A stretch of DNA of 64,000 bases from Pseudopyrenochaeta lycopersici (lineage: Eukaryota > Ascomycota > Dothideomycetes > Pleosporales > Pseudopyrenochaetaceae), in NCBI GenBank assembly GCA_003313425.1, contig NHZP01000022.1, positions 868,001-932,000 on the forward strand, written 5' to 3'. Each line of letters opens with the position of its first letter. Within the stretch, counting starts at the first letter, position 1. This document shows, piece after piece, positions 35,796 through 48,197 of the stretch. The notes beneath the pieces are model-generated. The model did not search any database, had not been told where the DNA came from, and worked only from the letters and a program-made list of their open reading frames with translations. The translations under genes and the position numbers were made by a program.

Positions 35796-37123
35796 CAGTC
35801 ACAGGACAAAAGTTTGGTTCGCGAAGCGACGCGTCAAAGCGTCCCTCATTAACACTAAATTTTTAAACCACTACCAAAATGCCATAACGCCGTTAATTTA
35901 GCCAGGAAATAAGTAGTAATGCAAGAACAACTACCTGATTAACCCTAAATAAACGCATAAGAATTATCGCGAAGTCGGAAGCAGGGTGTAGCGCGAAGGA
36001 GTTAGCAGAAGAATTTCGCGTCACACCTAAATGTGTACGCGACACCTTGCGACGATGGCAGGTCTACTATACTACAAAAGACCTACCTTAATCTAGGCGC
36101 CCTAAGATACTATCGCAACGTAACGAGCGAGTGCTGTTTTAAATAGCTTAAAAATATCCTAAAATAGAGTATAGGCAGCTCCTTAAAGAAGCTGCCCTTA
36201 CTAATTAAATATCTGCTAAAACTGCGTACAGAGTGCTTAAGAGGTATAACCTAAAGAAGTTCAGATGCAAGCGTAGACCTAAGATTACTTAATATATAGC
36301 AGGAAGAAGAAGAGCGTGGGAGAGGAAGTGGCGGCATTTTAACTAGAAGAGGAGGACTATGCGCTTTTCTAATGAGTGCTCTATTTAGAAAGGCTCTAGT
36401 TCTAACTAGGAATAGTGCTTCTGCTATCCTAATAAGAAATAGAGGTATAAGATGATAGAGGAGCATAATACGTCGCGTCCTCCTGCGCAGATAGTGTGGG
36501 CGTTAATCTGGATTAATAGAAGGGGGAGGGCCTAGAAGAGTCCGCTAGTAATTATAGAGAGGGACCCTAACGCCCCCTATAATAGCTACTTAGCTTAGAG
36601 CTATACCTAGGCGCTAGAAGAAGGTCTCCTCTACAATTATTAGAGGGGCGACCTCTTCTAACAGGATAATGCACGCATACACACTGCACGAGCAACTGGC
36701 GCGTGGTTACGGAGGCACCGTATAAACGTTATTAACTTCCTACCCTACTCACTAGACCTTAACCCTATCGAGCACATATAGTAGGTACTAAAAAGGAAGG
36801 TAAATAAGCTTTACCTAGAGCTAGCCACGACTGGCGAGTCTGCAGAGGACTAGGAGCGATTTTGCAAAGCATTGAAGGAAGTATAGTAGAAGATCCCTAA
36901 TTCGTACGTAAAGACGCTTATTCTATCTATGCTGTAACGCCTTACTGCTCTAAGGCATGCGCACGGTTATTAAACAAAATATTAAGCTTTTTATAATAAA
37001 TTAACGCCTCTTTTTACGTTATTATAACTTTTAGGGGTTTATTAATAGATAGGGTAGAGAGAGGTGTTGATGTTCGGACCTCGTATTTAGTTGTCGGTGA
37101 ACCGAACTTTTGTCCTAGTACTG
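35796..37123 (+). mobile_element. Tc1/mariner-type DNA transposon (1,328 bp)
   Basis: Inverted ends CAGTCACAGGACAAAAGTT and CAGTACTAGGACAAAAGTT (right end read in reverse complement), continuing into GGTTC. Flanked by TA (35794-35795, 37124-37125). One transposase frame fills it. Confidence 0.92.
35879..36973 (+). pseudogene. Tc1/mariner transposase remnant (365 codons)
   Basis: ATG at 35879, natural TAA at 36971. One frame throughout with no indel, but with about 20 internal TAA/TAG and one TGA. An N-terminal helix-turn-helix (CSAKELAEEFRVTPKCVRDT) is followed by a second HTH (ISAKTAYRVLKRYNLKKF). DDE_3 core: QQDNARIHTARATGAWLRRH (second Asp, about 36661) and PYSLDLNPIEH (Glu, about 36747). 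The first catalytic Asp lies in a block near 36485 (IVWALIWINRRGR) and is not obvious, probably changed to Asn. Dead by RIP. Confidence 0.88.
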
Positions 37124-37125
37124 TA

Positions 37126-38639
37126 TAATTAATTAAGTTAGATAGTAAGTTAAGTATATACTACTTAAAGTATTCTTAAGTAAGTATTATCTTATTTACT
37201 TTAAATATACGCTTATAGTATATATACTAAAAGTCTTTAAAGCTTTTTCTTAAGTACTATGTAGCTTAAATAACTTTATTATTATTAAAGTAAAACTCTT
37301 ATAGTAAGAGTTAAAATACTACTTTATATAAGTAAAAAAACTTATAATATTCTTTTAAGTTCTTTTTCTAGTATTTAGATAGATTTTTAAATTTAAGTAT
37401 ACGCTTTATATATCAAGGTAGAGATATATTAAGTACGCTCTTCTTACGCGCCTTTATAACTTAAACTTTAAGAGTTCTTTTTACTAATAAAGCTAAAGTA
37501 AAGTTATATTTAATACTTTCTAGCTATATAATTTTCTTTCTAATTATATATAAGCGTAGAAGCGCTTAAAGCTTATTATACTTCTTTTTAGTAGCTAAAA
37601 TATACTTTTTAAGAGTTAAAAGTATACTTATACTAAAGGTTAGTAGTTTTTTATTTACATATAAGTTAACTTTAATAGGAGAGTTAGGTGTCTTACTAGT
37701 AAAGGTAGCCTACTTACTAAATTATATAAAAGAAACTATCTTTAAACTATTATATAGAGAAGTATTATTATGTAATATATAGTTTTAAGTAATAGTACTT
37801 GCTTTATACTATAAATAATAGTAAAAGAATAGTTTTATATTACTATAACTTAGCTATAAAAGAGAATAATACTTATTATCTCTACTTTATATAGTTAGTG
37901 TAAGTTTTAAGTAAGTCTTTTACGTTACGCGCTAGGCTTTAAGATAGCCTAGCGTAATAATACTATAATACTAAGATTTAGATTTATAATACTTTATTAT
38001 ATTTCTAAACTTAGAAAAACTATTAAAAAAGGTACTATATAAGTTATTATATAAAGCTTTATAGTTTTTAAGTACTTTACTTATATAACTACTTTACTGT
38101 TATACTAAAATATATACATTCGTATTATAGTATTTAAGACTATAAGCTATTTTATAGTAAAATTCTGTAATAAAGATAAAAAGCTTATTTTATTATATAT
38201 TATATAGTAAGAAAATATATATTTTAGATAATAGTAAAGTAACTATATAGATAGGTTAAATTAATATTTAAAACATTTATAAATTACTACATATAATTAA
38301 TATTATAATAATTATTTTTAGTTTAAAAACTTACTTTAAAATACTATATAACTTTATAAGAATATACTTTTAATGTTACATAATTTAATATATTAATTTT
38401 ATAGTAATAATACTTATAAATATTATATAAATAAGTATTTTAGCTTTTTTAAAGCTATTACTTTAAACCTATATAACTCTTTTACTACTAGCTTAAATTT
38501 AATAATTATTTTTTTAAAATTATTACTAACACTTTAGAAACTTATATGCTAAATTTTTAGAGGTATAGATTATTTAGATAGGAAGATAGAAGGATTTAAG
38601 TGTTCTTAAAAACAGCGTGCATTAGGTGGTGGAACACGT
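37126..38639. other. 1.5 kb of extreme AT-rich DNA
   Basis: Between the Tc1 element and the long-TIR MITE. Short TTA/TAA/ATA-rich words dominate. One small less-mutated patch (about 37910-37970) shows an inverted pair GCGCTAGGCTTTAAG / CTAGCG. No gene or element end recognised. Likely a fully RIP-saturated relic. Confidence 0.6.
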
Positions 38640-38641
38640 TA

Positions 38642-39581
38642 CCGTGGCTTAGCTCGTAACGCCCGGCCCCTCGTAACGCCCGCATTTCCTCACCAAAATC
38701 TGCCAAAATCCCGCCTCTATTTCTATTTTTCTAGCCTTATTTAATAAATAAAATAAAAATAATCTTAATATTAAAGATATACTTCTTAAATAGTTCTATA
38801 ATCTTAGTTAATTATATTTTAAAAATAAATAGTTTAAGAAATTTATTAATTTTCTATAAAAATATATAATATATTTTTTAACACTTTTTTTTTAAAATAC
38901 TATTAAATTTAGTATTATAGATTCTTAAATTTGAATAACTAAGTAGATATGTAATTTAATTATAAAGTTCATTAAGTATAACTTTCTCTCTTATAAATTT
39001 TTATATGTGTTACAAGAGGCTACAATTAGGGATTTTAACGCTTAACTAATAGCTTAATTATTATACTACGTACAATCTTAGGTGTAATACAAGACGTTAC
39101 GTAAAGAAGACTAGAGAACAGAAACTTAGGTGTAGAAGAATACTTAGGGGCTAGGCCTGTGCTCGAGCTCAGGCCTTAACAGGGCTAGCCAATTCAGGTG
39201 TTGCGGGAACTACGGTAGTTACCGTGACAATATGTAACTTTATAAAATATAGTATAGCTTTATAGTTAAATTATATATTTACGTAGTTATTTTATTTTAG
39301 AATCTATAATACTAAATTTAATAGTATTTTAAAAAAAAAGTTAAAAAATAAATTATTTATTTTTATAGAAAATTAATAAATTTCTTAAACTATTTATTTA
39401 TAAAAATATAATTAACTAAGATTATAGTACTATTTAAGAAGTATATCTTTAATATTAAGATTATTTTTATTTTATTTATTAAATAAGGCTAGAAAAATAG
39501 AAATAGAGGCGGGATTTTGGCAGATTTTGGTGAGGAAATGCGGGCGTTACGAGGGGCCGGGCGTTACGAGGTGAGCCACGG
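38642..39581. mobile_element. Long-TIR MITE next to a gene, hosting a solo LTR
   Basis: Two inverted arms of nearly 300 bp (38642-38938 and about 39297-39581) start CCGTGGCTYASCTCGTAACG and contain GCCCGGCCCC and CCTCACCAAAATCTGCC. Flanking dinucleotide TA on both sides (38640-38641, 39582-39583). No transposase. The middle is filled by a solo LTR of family F (39008-39229); without it the element is about 713 bp. The outer 80 bp of each arm are GC-rich and clean, the inner parts AT-rich but still mirror each other. Right end is 115 bp upstream of the ATG of the next gene. Confidence 0.87.
39008..39229 (-). repeat. Solo LTR of chromovirus family F (222 bp)
   Basis: Plus strand TGTTACAAGAGG...ACCGTGACA; perfect duplication ATATG (39003-39007, 39230-39234). 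Same sequence as the LTRs of F (48706-48927 and 54016-54614). Left by LTR-LTR recombination. Its last third is almost clean. Confidence 0.92.
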
Positions 39582-39696
39582 TAGAGCCACAAATCCAATA
39601 CGAGATTACGCAGGGGGCAACTCAGCTCAAACCGCAACCCCCAAGCCCCATGGCTGCCTTGCTCCTCCCAATGCCTTCCACGGCCTCGAGGCCAAC

Positions 39697-41334
39697 ATGG
39701 GTGTTTCCGCCGGCGATATCATAACGTACATTGGTATCCCATTGGCAGTTCTCGGAGTCCTGCCAACAATTTACACGTGTCTGAAATCTTTCTTCACGCT
39801 GCGAGAGATCACAAACACGCTCAGGCGCAATGGCGTCACGGCAATCACCCGCAGCGCCCTCCTTACGGGCATCGTCGAAATCGAGATTCCGCGACGAAGC
39901 ATAATGCCGCTGGAGCGCGGCGATCTAAAGTACTTTGGCCTTAACACGGTCCAGAGTAGACTGAAGGGCGGCTCGTGGACCATATTCAACTGGAAAGAGA
40001 TGGTCATCGGGGTGAAGAGCTACAGGCTGCAGTACCACGATGAGCTGTCGCAGCCACAAGCCGAGACCGACTTCGAAGCCCTCATTGCATTCCTGTTAGA
40101 CCGCGGTGCGGTGCCCAGCAAAGAAGGGTGGTCAAATCTGAGAGGGGCGGGGTTATGGACACCAGCGGGCACCAAACTGCTCCTTAGCCCCCTGTCGGCT
40201 GAAGCGGTGCTGAGCGTTGCCATGAGCGACGACTCGGATGGCATATTGAGTCTTGCGCTCAACTGGAAACGAGAGTGGGATAGCAGAGATGCGCACAGCC
40301 TGCCGCCGTACTGGACAAGAGTGCGTTCGGCGCCCAAGGAGGGGGATGTGCTTGCCGCTTTGGCCGAAGTCGAGAAACCGCCTCTCCAGGAGGAAGAAAA
40401 CGAGGACAAGGAAGGCCCGTTTTCTGATCATGAGAGCGTGGCAAGCGAGCCTGCGGACACACCATCCGCCATCCGCATGCGCATATCCGCGACGGGCATC
40501 CAAGAAGCCTACAACGAAGACGATGCCAAGCACGCCCTCCCGTTAATGCACCTCCGCTCCTTGCACGCCTCCGCGGAGTCCACACAATCCTTCTGGTTCT
40601 GCTGCGCCGCGACTGCTTGTGAAGCACCCAAAGGCGGCCTCTGGAGTTTCTCCATCCCTGACGACGTCGTCTCCATATCGCGCCGCGACACCATTCCCTG
40701 CGGTATCATGGTCCTGCTCGGCACCATGACCGACGACGAAGTGCCCACCTGGCGCACCCCGCACGACGCTAAATCAGATCAGTTCGAAAAACACGTCAAA
40801 TTCATGGAGCAGAGCCGAAGGATGAACGATGAAGCGCGCCTGCCGCCGCATGAGCGTGAAGCAGCGCGCCAGAAGAGGATTCGAGAAGAGGCTATGGACT
40901 TCCACAACGAAGTGCGCCGCTCCCTCCGGCGTGATGAGCAGCGCCGCGAAGCGCACATCCTCGAAGCTATGCAAAGCCAGAAACTCCCCATCGCTGTCGT
41001 CGCCGAGGCGAATCGCAAGTGGGTCTTACAGCGCTTCAGTCTACCATCCGACATGACAATTCTAGCGCTCTTGGAACAGATTTTATACGCCATGGTGGCA
41101 GACGAGAGTTTCGCGCGGCGCATCGCCGCCATGCTCGACTTGTGGAAGAGTTGGGGCTTATCAGGTGGCATGACAAAGACGCATTACTTGGCCGCCAAGG
41201 AGGACCAGGTCACTTTTTCGCTGGCGAGTTTTGTCTTCTACATCATACGCAGCACGGTGAGCGAGCCCATGGGCAGCGTGGCGGGTGACATGCAGGAGTG
41301 TTTGAGAATATGGAAGAAAGTAAGGTTAGGGTGA
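39697..41334 (+). CDS. Uncharacterised fungal protein with N-terminal membrane segment (545 aa)
   Basis: Intact single-exon frame at ordinary GC, the only complete gene inside the AT-rich half. The frame stays open upstream to 39517, but that part lies in the MITE arm, so the ATG at 39697 (context GCCAACATGG) is chosen. Residues about 6-28 (DIITYIGIPLAVLGVLPTIY) form one membrane segment. A conserved-looking region follows: RNGVTAITRSALLTGIVEIE, GGSWTIFNWKEMVIG, YRLQYHDELSQPQAETDFEA, FLLDRGAVPS and GLWTPAGTKLL. About residues 220-250 are acidic and probably disordered; residues 366-434 are a charged Arg/Glu helix, likely coiled coil. I recognise the N-terminal half as a lineage-specific family of Pezizomycotina, without known function. 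The last codons contain AAAGTAAGG, a possible splice donor, so the C terminus could differ. Confidence 0.85.
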   Translation: MGVSAGDIITYIGIPLAVLGVLPTIYTCLKSFFTLREITNTLRRNGVTAITRSALLTGIVEIEIPRRSIMPLERGDLKYFGLNTVQSRLKGGSWTIFNWKEMVIGVKSYRLQYHDELSQPQAETDFEALIAFLLDRGAVPSKEGWSNLRGAGLWTPAGTKLLLSPLSAEAVLSVAMSDDSDGILSLALNWKREWDSRDAHSLPPYWTRVRSAPKEGDVLAALAEVEKPPLQEEENEDKEGPFSDHESVASEPADTPSAIRMRISATGIQEAYNEDDAKHALPLMHLRSLHASAESTQSFWFCCAATACEAPKGGLWSFSIPDDVVSISRRDTIPCGIMVLLGTMTDDEVPTWRTPHDAKSDQFEKHVKFMEQSRRMNDEARLPPHEREAARQKRIREEAMDFHNEVRRSLRRDEQRREAHILEAMQSQKLPIAVVAEANRKWVLQRFSLPSDMTILALLEQILYAMVADESFARRIAAMLDLWKSWGLSGGMTKTHYLAAKEDQVTFSLASFVFYIIRSTVSEPMGSVAGDMQECLRIWKKVRLG

Positions 41335-41667
41335 TTCGAACTGGGCTACAAGGCTAGCGCCGTGGCTGACTTTGCACCGCACGCTACGCGACTGACTTCC
41401 ACCCCTGTGCCTCAGATAAGACTTTGAAGTATGATACGTGAACACTCAGATTACTAAAGTGTGCCTAACCTGCTTATTTACAGCTGTCATTAATATTAAC
41501 CTAGACACAATACACGTCCCTCGCAAGTAAGCGGAAGAACTTTAAATTAGTATATAAAACTCACTTCTCCCTCTTTTCCTTCATACTAATCTAACAAGGC
41601 ATGTCTCTGCCTTAAGAGGTCGCGTGTTGGACGAAACTCACGATCCCAACGTCTCACAGCATCGACG
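41335..41667. other. Clean intergenic DNA between the gene and chromovirus E
   Basis: Ordinary GC, not RIP-mutated. Probably 3' untranslated and downstream sequence of the gene; contains a TATATAAAAC box near 41552 and a pyrimidine-rich stretch, but no frame was recognised. Confidence 0.55.
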
Positions 41668-42055
41668 TGTTACGATCCTACCGAGACCTCGTCCCAGTGG
41701 CCCCAACCGGACCTCACAGACATTGGGCGGACAACCGAAGTCACGTGACGTGCTCAGTTAATTAGTATAATTAGTAGTACTAAGCACACTAAGCACACTA
41801 AGCAACCTACATAATCTTTATATATATAGATTACTATAATAAACTCTTATAGCTTAGTATATTTAACTTAATATTATACTCTATAGTATAGTAATAGTAA
41901 TACTAATTATTCTTAACTCTTAGTACTCTTTACAGAAGCGCCTTCTTACTATCTTAGTATTAAACCCCCTTCTATATAGTCTCTTACTTTATTCTAGAGA
42001 ACTAACCTTATAGTCTTATTAATTATCCATACTAATAGTCTTTAAGATCTTTATA
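41668..42055 (+). repeat. 5' LTR of chromovirus E (388 bp)
   Basis: Starts TGTTACGATCCTACCGAGAC. Its first 90 bp are unmutated (for example CCCAGTGGCCCCAACCGG) whereas the matching part of the 3' LTR is RIP-changed (CCCTAGCGGCCCTAGC). From about 41760 on, both are mutated. A TATATATAGATTACT promoter-like box lies at about 41819. Confidence 0.9.
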
Positions 42056-43350
42056 CTTTAAATACTCTTAAGATAAGTAACACTTATATAGAAAACGCGG
42101 TCTACTATACTACTAGGCTAGGTAACGCTATTACTAAACTAGACCTCTTCTATAGTAATTAATTTAAGCTTAAAGAATAGCTACTTTAGTTTAACCTATT
42201 CTTTAAGTTTAATACTACTACTATAGAAGACGACGACTAAGCAGTACTTATAATAAGCTATATACAAGGTAAAGCTACTAAATAGGTAAAGCCCTATTTA
42301 GTTAAATAACTAAGTAAGGAAATTAAACTAAAAGAGTTAATTAGTATATTTAAGAAAACTAGTAAGTTTAAAACGCGCATACGCTAAGCGTTTAGGCTCC
42401 TAAATAAGATAACTATTATAGAATAAAAAGTTTAAAATATGCAATAAACGTAGTCTACAGCTAACTACGCTAATAAGTTTTTAGAGTATACTAAATAAAC
42501 TAACTAGAATAATAACACCCTAAAAACTATATATAAGTAAGGCCTAAAAGTAGACGTCTAAACTAAGCTAATACGCTCTAGCATAGGTATTACGATACTA
42601 GATAACCTAATTAATAAAACTATCTAACTAGATATTAAGCTCTATAAGCTCCGTGTACAACTTAGAGGGAGATAATTAGGATAAACTAAAGAAGATAAGA
42701 AACTCTAGAAAGATTATCGTAATAAGTTAAACAGTAGTTACCTATAATACTAGTACTAGCTATAGAGAGTACCTAGACACTATATATGTAGAGGACCTAA
42801 GGCGATATATTTAGATAACTGTAAAGATCTTAAAGACTATTAGTAAGGATAATTAATAAGACTGCAAGGTTAGTTCTCTAGGATAGAGTAAGAGACTATA
42901 TAGAAGGGGGTTTAATACTAAGACAGTAAAAGGGTGCTTCTATAAAGAGTACTAAGGGTTAAAAATAATTTGTATTACTATTACTATACTATAGAGTATA
43001 ATATTAAGTTAAATATAATAATCTATAAGGGTTTATTATAGTAATCTATATACATAACGCGCTTGTTGCACTTGCTGCGAGCACAGCGATCGCTCGTCCT
43101 TGGCAGAGTGAGTGGTTACGTGACGTGTAACAGAGTGGGATACTAGCGCTTCCTGACTGGTCGCCAGTCCTTGGGGTGTCCCCTCCCTGTCTAGGATCTT
43201 AGATCCTAACAATAACCTTAACAAAGGAAAGTTAGGTAAAGGTAGAAAGAAAAATAAGGAAATAACCTATTTTAAGTATAATAAGAAAGGCTATATAGCT
43301 AAAGACTGTAAGAAGAAGAATAAAGTAACCTACCAGATTAATATATTAGC
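42056..43350 (+). pseudogene. Chromovirus E gag remnant
   Basis: Frame begins after the LTR (LGNAITKLDLFY near 42121), with FKLKEQLLQFNLFFKFN (Gln from TAG) capsid-like sequence. It is interrupted by a solo LTR at 42820-43211 and ends with a zinc knuckle YFKYNKKGYIAKDCKKKNK at about 43268-43324, in which two knuckle residues are changed to Tyr. Stops TAA/TAG. Confidence 0.75.
42820..43211 (-). repeat. Solo LTR of chromovirus family C (392 bp)
   Basis: Minus strand starts TGTTAGGATCTAAGATCC and ends AAGATCTTTACA. Duplication ATAAC (42815-42819, 43212-43216). It has the C-type U3 with the GC-rich palindromic insert, so it is closer to the 13084 LTR than to E's own LTRs. Inserted in gag of E. 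Confidence 0.92.
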
Positions 43351-46125
43351 TGTAAAAAAAGAAAACAGTAATAATAAAATATAGGAAGTTATTATAACTT
43401 AAGAGGAAAGGGCTTAAGATATAGGAACGTTATAGCTACCTCTCTAAGAACCTGCTAAAAAAGAGATCTCTAGAACTTAGTATAGTAAGGATAAAGAAGA
43501 ACGTAGTAGCTCTCTATCTTTAGTCTATAAAGATAATAAGGAAGACCTTAATAATACTATAGTACTTCTAACTAAGGAATAAAAAATAGAGAACTTTTAG
43601 AACTAATATTAACTAGGAACTCTAAAGTTATTAACGCCTATAGAAGTAGAAAAAGATATAGTAGAACTTAACTACTAACTACGCGCGTAATATATATATA
43701 AAGTATAATATATTAACGCGCTAACCTTAGTAGAATAAGAAGTAGCTATAGCATAGGGAATAAGTATAATTATTCTAGCTAAATAAGTAATATAAGATAT
43801 ATTATAAGAATATTATAATTACTTTAAATATTATATAAAAGTAATATAAGAATAGGTAGACAAGGCTAAAAAAGTATAGTAACTTATAAGCGTTAAAGAC
43901 GCTCTTTAGAAACTTTAATAAGCTAGATAAATATAGGCACTAGAACCCTTAATAGTTAAGACTCTTATATATATATTATAACGCTAAATAATACTACTAT
44001 TAATAGAGGAAGATACTTTCTATATACTAAGTATTAAGGACTTAGTATAGTAAGAGTACCTCTAAGTTAATTCCTATAGTAAGATCGTGCTTATAGATAG
44101 GAAGAAGTAAGACGCTTATACCTAGCTTAAATAATAACTATATTAGGAGGGTAATAAAGAGAACGTTAACCCCTACTAGTATCTTATAGAAAAGAAAGCT
44201 AGAGAATTATATAAGCACGTAGAGGTAGCTTAAACCTTATATACTATGCGTAAAGGACTATAGAAGCGGATGCTAGACTATTTAATAGACCTACGCAATT
44301 AATGCTATAGTATTATCTACTAGTCCTTCTATACAATAGACCTATATATAATACACTATTTAAGTAAAATAGAATAAGGATATTTCCCTTATTTATTTAT
44401 CTAGTATAAATACTAATAGTATAACTGCCCTAAAGTTAAATATAATAACTACCTATAGGATAAGAAGACTATCCTCTATTTTCTAAGGAATAATAATCCT
44501 ATAGCTACTATAGTAATATAGCTTATCTTTAATAGGGAGTATAATTAGTAGTAATAGCAAACGTGCCTTAACCCTAACTACCTTAAGTATAAAAATATTA
44601 AAATAATAAATAGGCATTAGGAGGAACCTTTTTTAGAGTCGCGCCTACCAATAAGTAAGAATTATAAACTTTATATATAACAGGCGTATAAGGACTCCTT
44701 AAGCTAAATATTAAGCTTAATAGAAGCTAAATAAAAGTACTAGTAGATTCTAGAGTATAATAGAGCTATATTTCTACGCAAGCGATAAGATAAGCTAGTC
44801 TTACCCTATTACTAAAATTAGTACTATATCTATTAATAGTAGCTAATAGATAACTAATACTATTAGAGTCTGTAATTATATATAAAGTATAGAACGTATA
44901 ACTTATTAACTAGAACTACAGAGAGATACTTAACCTAGACCTCTTTAGACTATTATAATATAACGTAATACTAAGACTCTTATAGTTAAGAGAATATAGT
45001 CTAGAAATAGATTAGAAAAAGAAAAAGTTCTTATTTAGATGCTATAGAACAGATATAACTATAAGTAAGCTTACGCTACAGCTAAGTGCCTAGGTAGATA
45101 AGAAGATAATAATAAGAATTCTTACTTTAAATAAGGATAACCTTAAGATATAAGGGTCTAACTTAGTAGGTACTAATAGGAGGCCCTTAGACTAATAAGT
45201 TAGAGTTAAAAAGTAAAGCGTAACTCTAGTAATCCCTAATGAGTATAAAGAATATAAGTTACTCTTTTAGGAAGAGATAAGTATAAAAGTACTACTTAAA
45301 TATTAACTCTAGGATTATAAAATTATCTTATAAGAAAGAAAGTAACTAACTTTTAGCCTAATCTACAGACTATTAGAAAAAGAACTTAAAACCTTACGTA
45401 AATATATTAAAATAAACTTAAAAAAAATTTATTAGAGAATTATAATTACTAGTAGGATACCCTATATTATTTATACTAAAAAAAATAAGATATTAAGATT
45501 ATATATTAACTACTAAAAGCTTAATAATATTATAATAAAGAATTAATACCTCTTACTAAATATAGTAGAATTATAGGATTAACTAGCCTTTATAAAAGTC
45601 TTTATAGTATTAGACTTAAGAAGAGTATATAACTTTATTTATATAAAGGAAGGTAAAGAATAGAAGACTGCATTTAGAATATGCTATAGCTACTATAAGT
45701 ATATAGTAATACCTTTTAGTCTTACTAATATACTAGCTATATACTAGGTGCTTATTAATAATATATTAAGAGAATACTTAGATATATTTATTATTATATA
45801 CTTTAATAATATCCTTATATACTCTAATAATTTATAGGAATATATTAAGTATATTAAATAGTTCTTAACTATTTAAGAAGATTTCGCTTACTACTTAAAC
45901 CTAAGAAATATAAGTTCTATAAGAAAGAAATTAAATTCTTAAGATATATAGTAGGTATATATAGAGTTAAGATAAGTAAAGAAAAAATAAGAGTAGTTAA
46001 AGAATAGCCTAAGCCTAAAATAGTTAAAGATATACAGTTATTTATAAGATTTATTAACTTTAACTAATAGTTTATTAAGGACTTCTCTAAGAAATCTATC
46101 CTACTTACTAAGCTTATAAGAAAAG

Positions 46126-46424
46126 TGTGGAGGAAAAAGGGAGAGCTTGGCAACAGTTACCCAGGTGATCTATGAGATGGACCACTGTTTTTATCTAGGA
46201 GGCTTTAGGAGAGCCAGCTATATAAAGGAGAGCTGAGCACGGCCTATTACAGGGGCCATTATACGGTAGGAGCGTGAGCAGCGTGTACGCGTGCGCGAGC
46301 GCGTACGTGATCGCGCACGTGATCGCGCACGTGAGTCTACCTTCAGGTGTCTCCTGCGTGAGCTTGCCCATCAGCTTGCACGTGAGCCTACCGTACCCCA
46401 GGTCACAGCGCGTTGTTTGCAACA
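46126..46424 (+). mobile_element. GC-rich LTR-like repeat, family SL1, copy 3 (299 bp)
   Basis: Starts TGTGGAGGAAAAAGGGAGAG, ends CGTTGTTTGCAACA. Perfect duplication AAAAG (46121-46125, 46425-46429). Shortest copy: about 70-80 bp of the central minisatellite are missing relative to copies 1 and 2. Clean of RIP inside RIP-mutated E. Confidence 0.9.
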
Positions 46425-48197
46425 AAAAGTAATAAAATAAGAATAAGGAAATAAATAAAGAAAAGTATTCTAGATACTTAGAGAAGCCTATATTATACTA
46501 CTAGTATTAATTATATTTTAAATAGGAGAACCTTTATAGTTTAAAATAGATACTTTAGACCTTATACTAAGTATAATAGTAAAATAAGAATATAATAGGA
46601 AAAAGCACCTAATTACCTACTACTTAAGGGATTTTACAGACTCTAAGAAGTAGTATAACGTGCATAATAAAGAGCTTATAGTAGTAGTTAACGCCCTTAA
46701 CTACTAGTTGATCTACGCAAAGAGCTGCTTAGATCTTATAATATTTATAGACTATAAGAACTTAGTTAATTTTACTACTACTAAGACTTTAAACTAGACA
46801 TATGTCTAATAGGCTAAAATATTAGGATAATATAAGATTAAGATTACGTACACGCTAAGGAAGGATAATAGTAGAGCTAACGCTCTTAGCTGCAGATTAG
46901 ACATCGCAGGAACAAAAGTAATAGTTAGTAATACTATCCTATAAGTAAATAAGGATAGAAGCCTAAGACCTAATAAGTTATTAAATAATACTATAATAAT
47001 TACGTCTAAGGTATCTAAAGAATTATAAGAAGTAATTATCTAATAATACTATAATACCCTAGTATATAGTTACCCTAGAATTAAGAGAATAATAGAACTT
47101 ATACAGTAATACTATAGCTTTAAGAATATAAAGGCTAAAGTTAAATAATTTATTAAAAAATGCGCGGACTATTATAAGAATAAATATAGTACCTATATAC
47201 TATATAAAGAAATGTAAGCTATAGAGCTACCTAATAAACCTTAAGTAGATATTTCTATAGACTTTATAATAGGGTTACTACTATGTAAAGATCCTGTAAC
47301 AGGAATTAAGTATAATACTATCTTTAATATAGTCTGTAGGTTTATAAAAGTAGTAGAGATAATACTATTTAGAAATAACTATAATATAGAACAGCTAGCA
47401 TTTATTATTTTAGATAGACTAATATAATACTACAGTATACCTAAGTCTATTATAAGTAATAGAGATAAGCTCTTTATATCTAACTTCTAGTCTACATTAA
47501 TAGCCGCAATAGGGATAAAGAGAAAGCTATTAATAGCCTATTACCTACAAACAGACAGATAAATAGAAAGAATAACAGAATAATAAAGACCTACTTAAGG
47601 ATTTATAGTAACTAATAATAGAATAATTAGGTTTTATTATTACTAATAGCACAACTAGCTTATAATAATAAATTATTAGAATTAACTAGAAAGACACTAT
47701 TCTTTACTAACTATAGAAGACACCCTAATCTCTTTATAAAGTTATATCCTAGTAGAAAAGCTAAAGCAGCTATAAAAATAGCTAAAGAAATAAAGAGAAT
47801 ATATAAATAACTCTAAGAGAACCTTATAAAAGTATAACTTAATAGTATTTCCTACTAGAATAAGAAAAGAAAAATAGCGTCTTAGCTAAAGAAGGGGGAT
47901 AAAGTATACTTACTTATAAAGAATTTACGCAATAAATAACTAAGTAAATGACTTATTTACGTTAAGGTTAGACTATTTTTAGTTAAAGAATAAAATAGAC
48001 TTATAAATTACATACTTAAGCTACTACTAGATATAAAGATCTACCTACGCTTCTATATCTCTAAATTAGAACTAGCTAACTCTATAACGCTATTACAGAA
48101 ATTATTTTAGTATAACCTAGAGAAAGAAAATAAGTTTAAAGTTAAGAAAATCTAGGGATACTAACAAAATAGAATAACTAACGACCTAGAACTAAAC

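Noticed and set aside
39517..39696. 60-codon N-terminal extension of the gene at 39697.
   Set aside because: It lies largely in the MITE inverted arm and begins with a non-ATG codon; the ATG at 39697 has good context and starts the membrane segment.
39771..41288. Many overlapping ORFs of 66-130 codons on other frames of the 39697 gene.
   Set aside because: Shadows of a GC-rich coding region; composition and codon pattern fit only the main frame.
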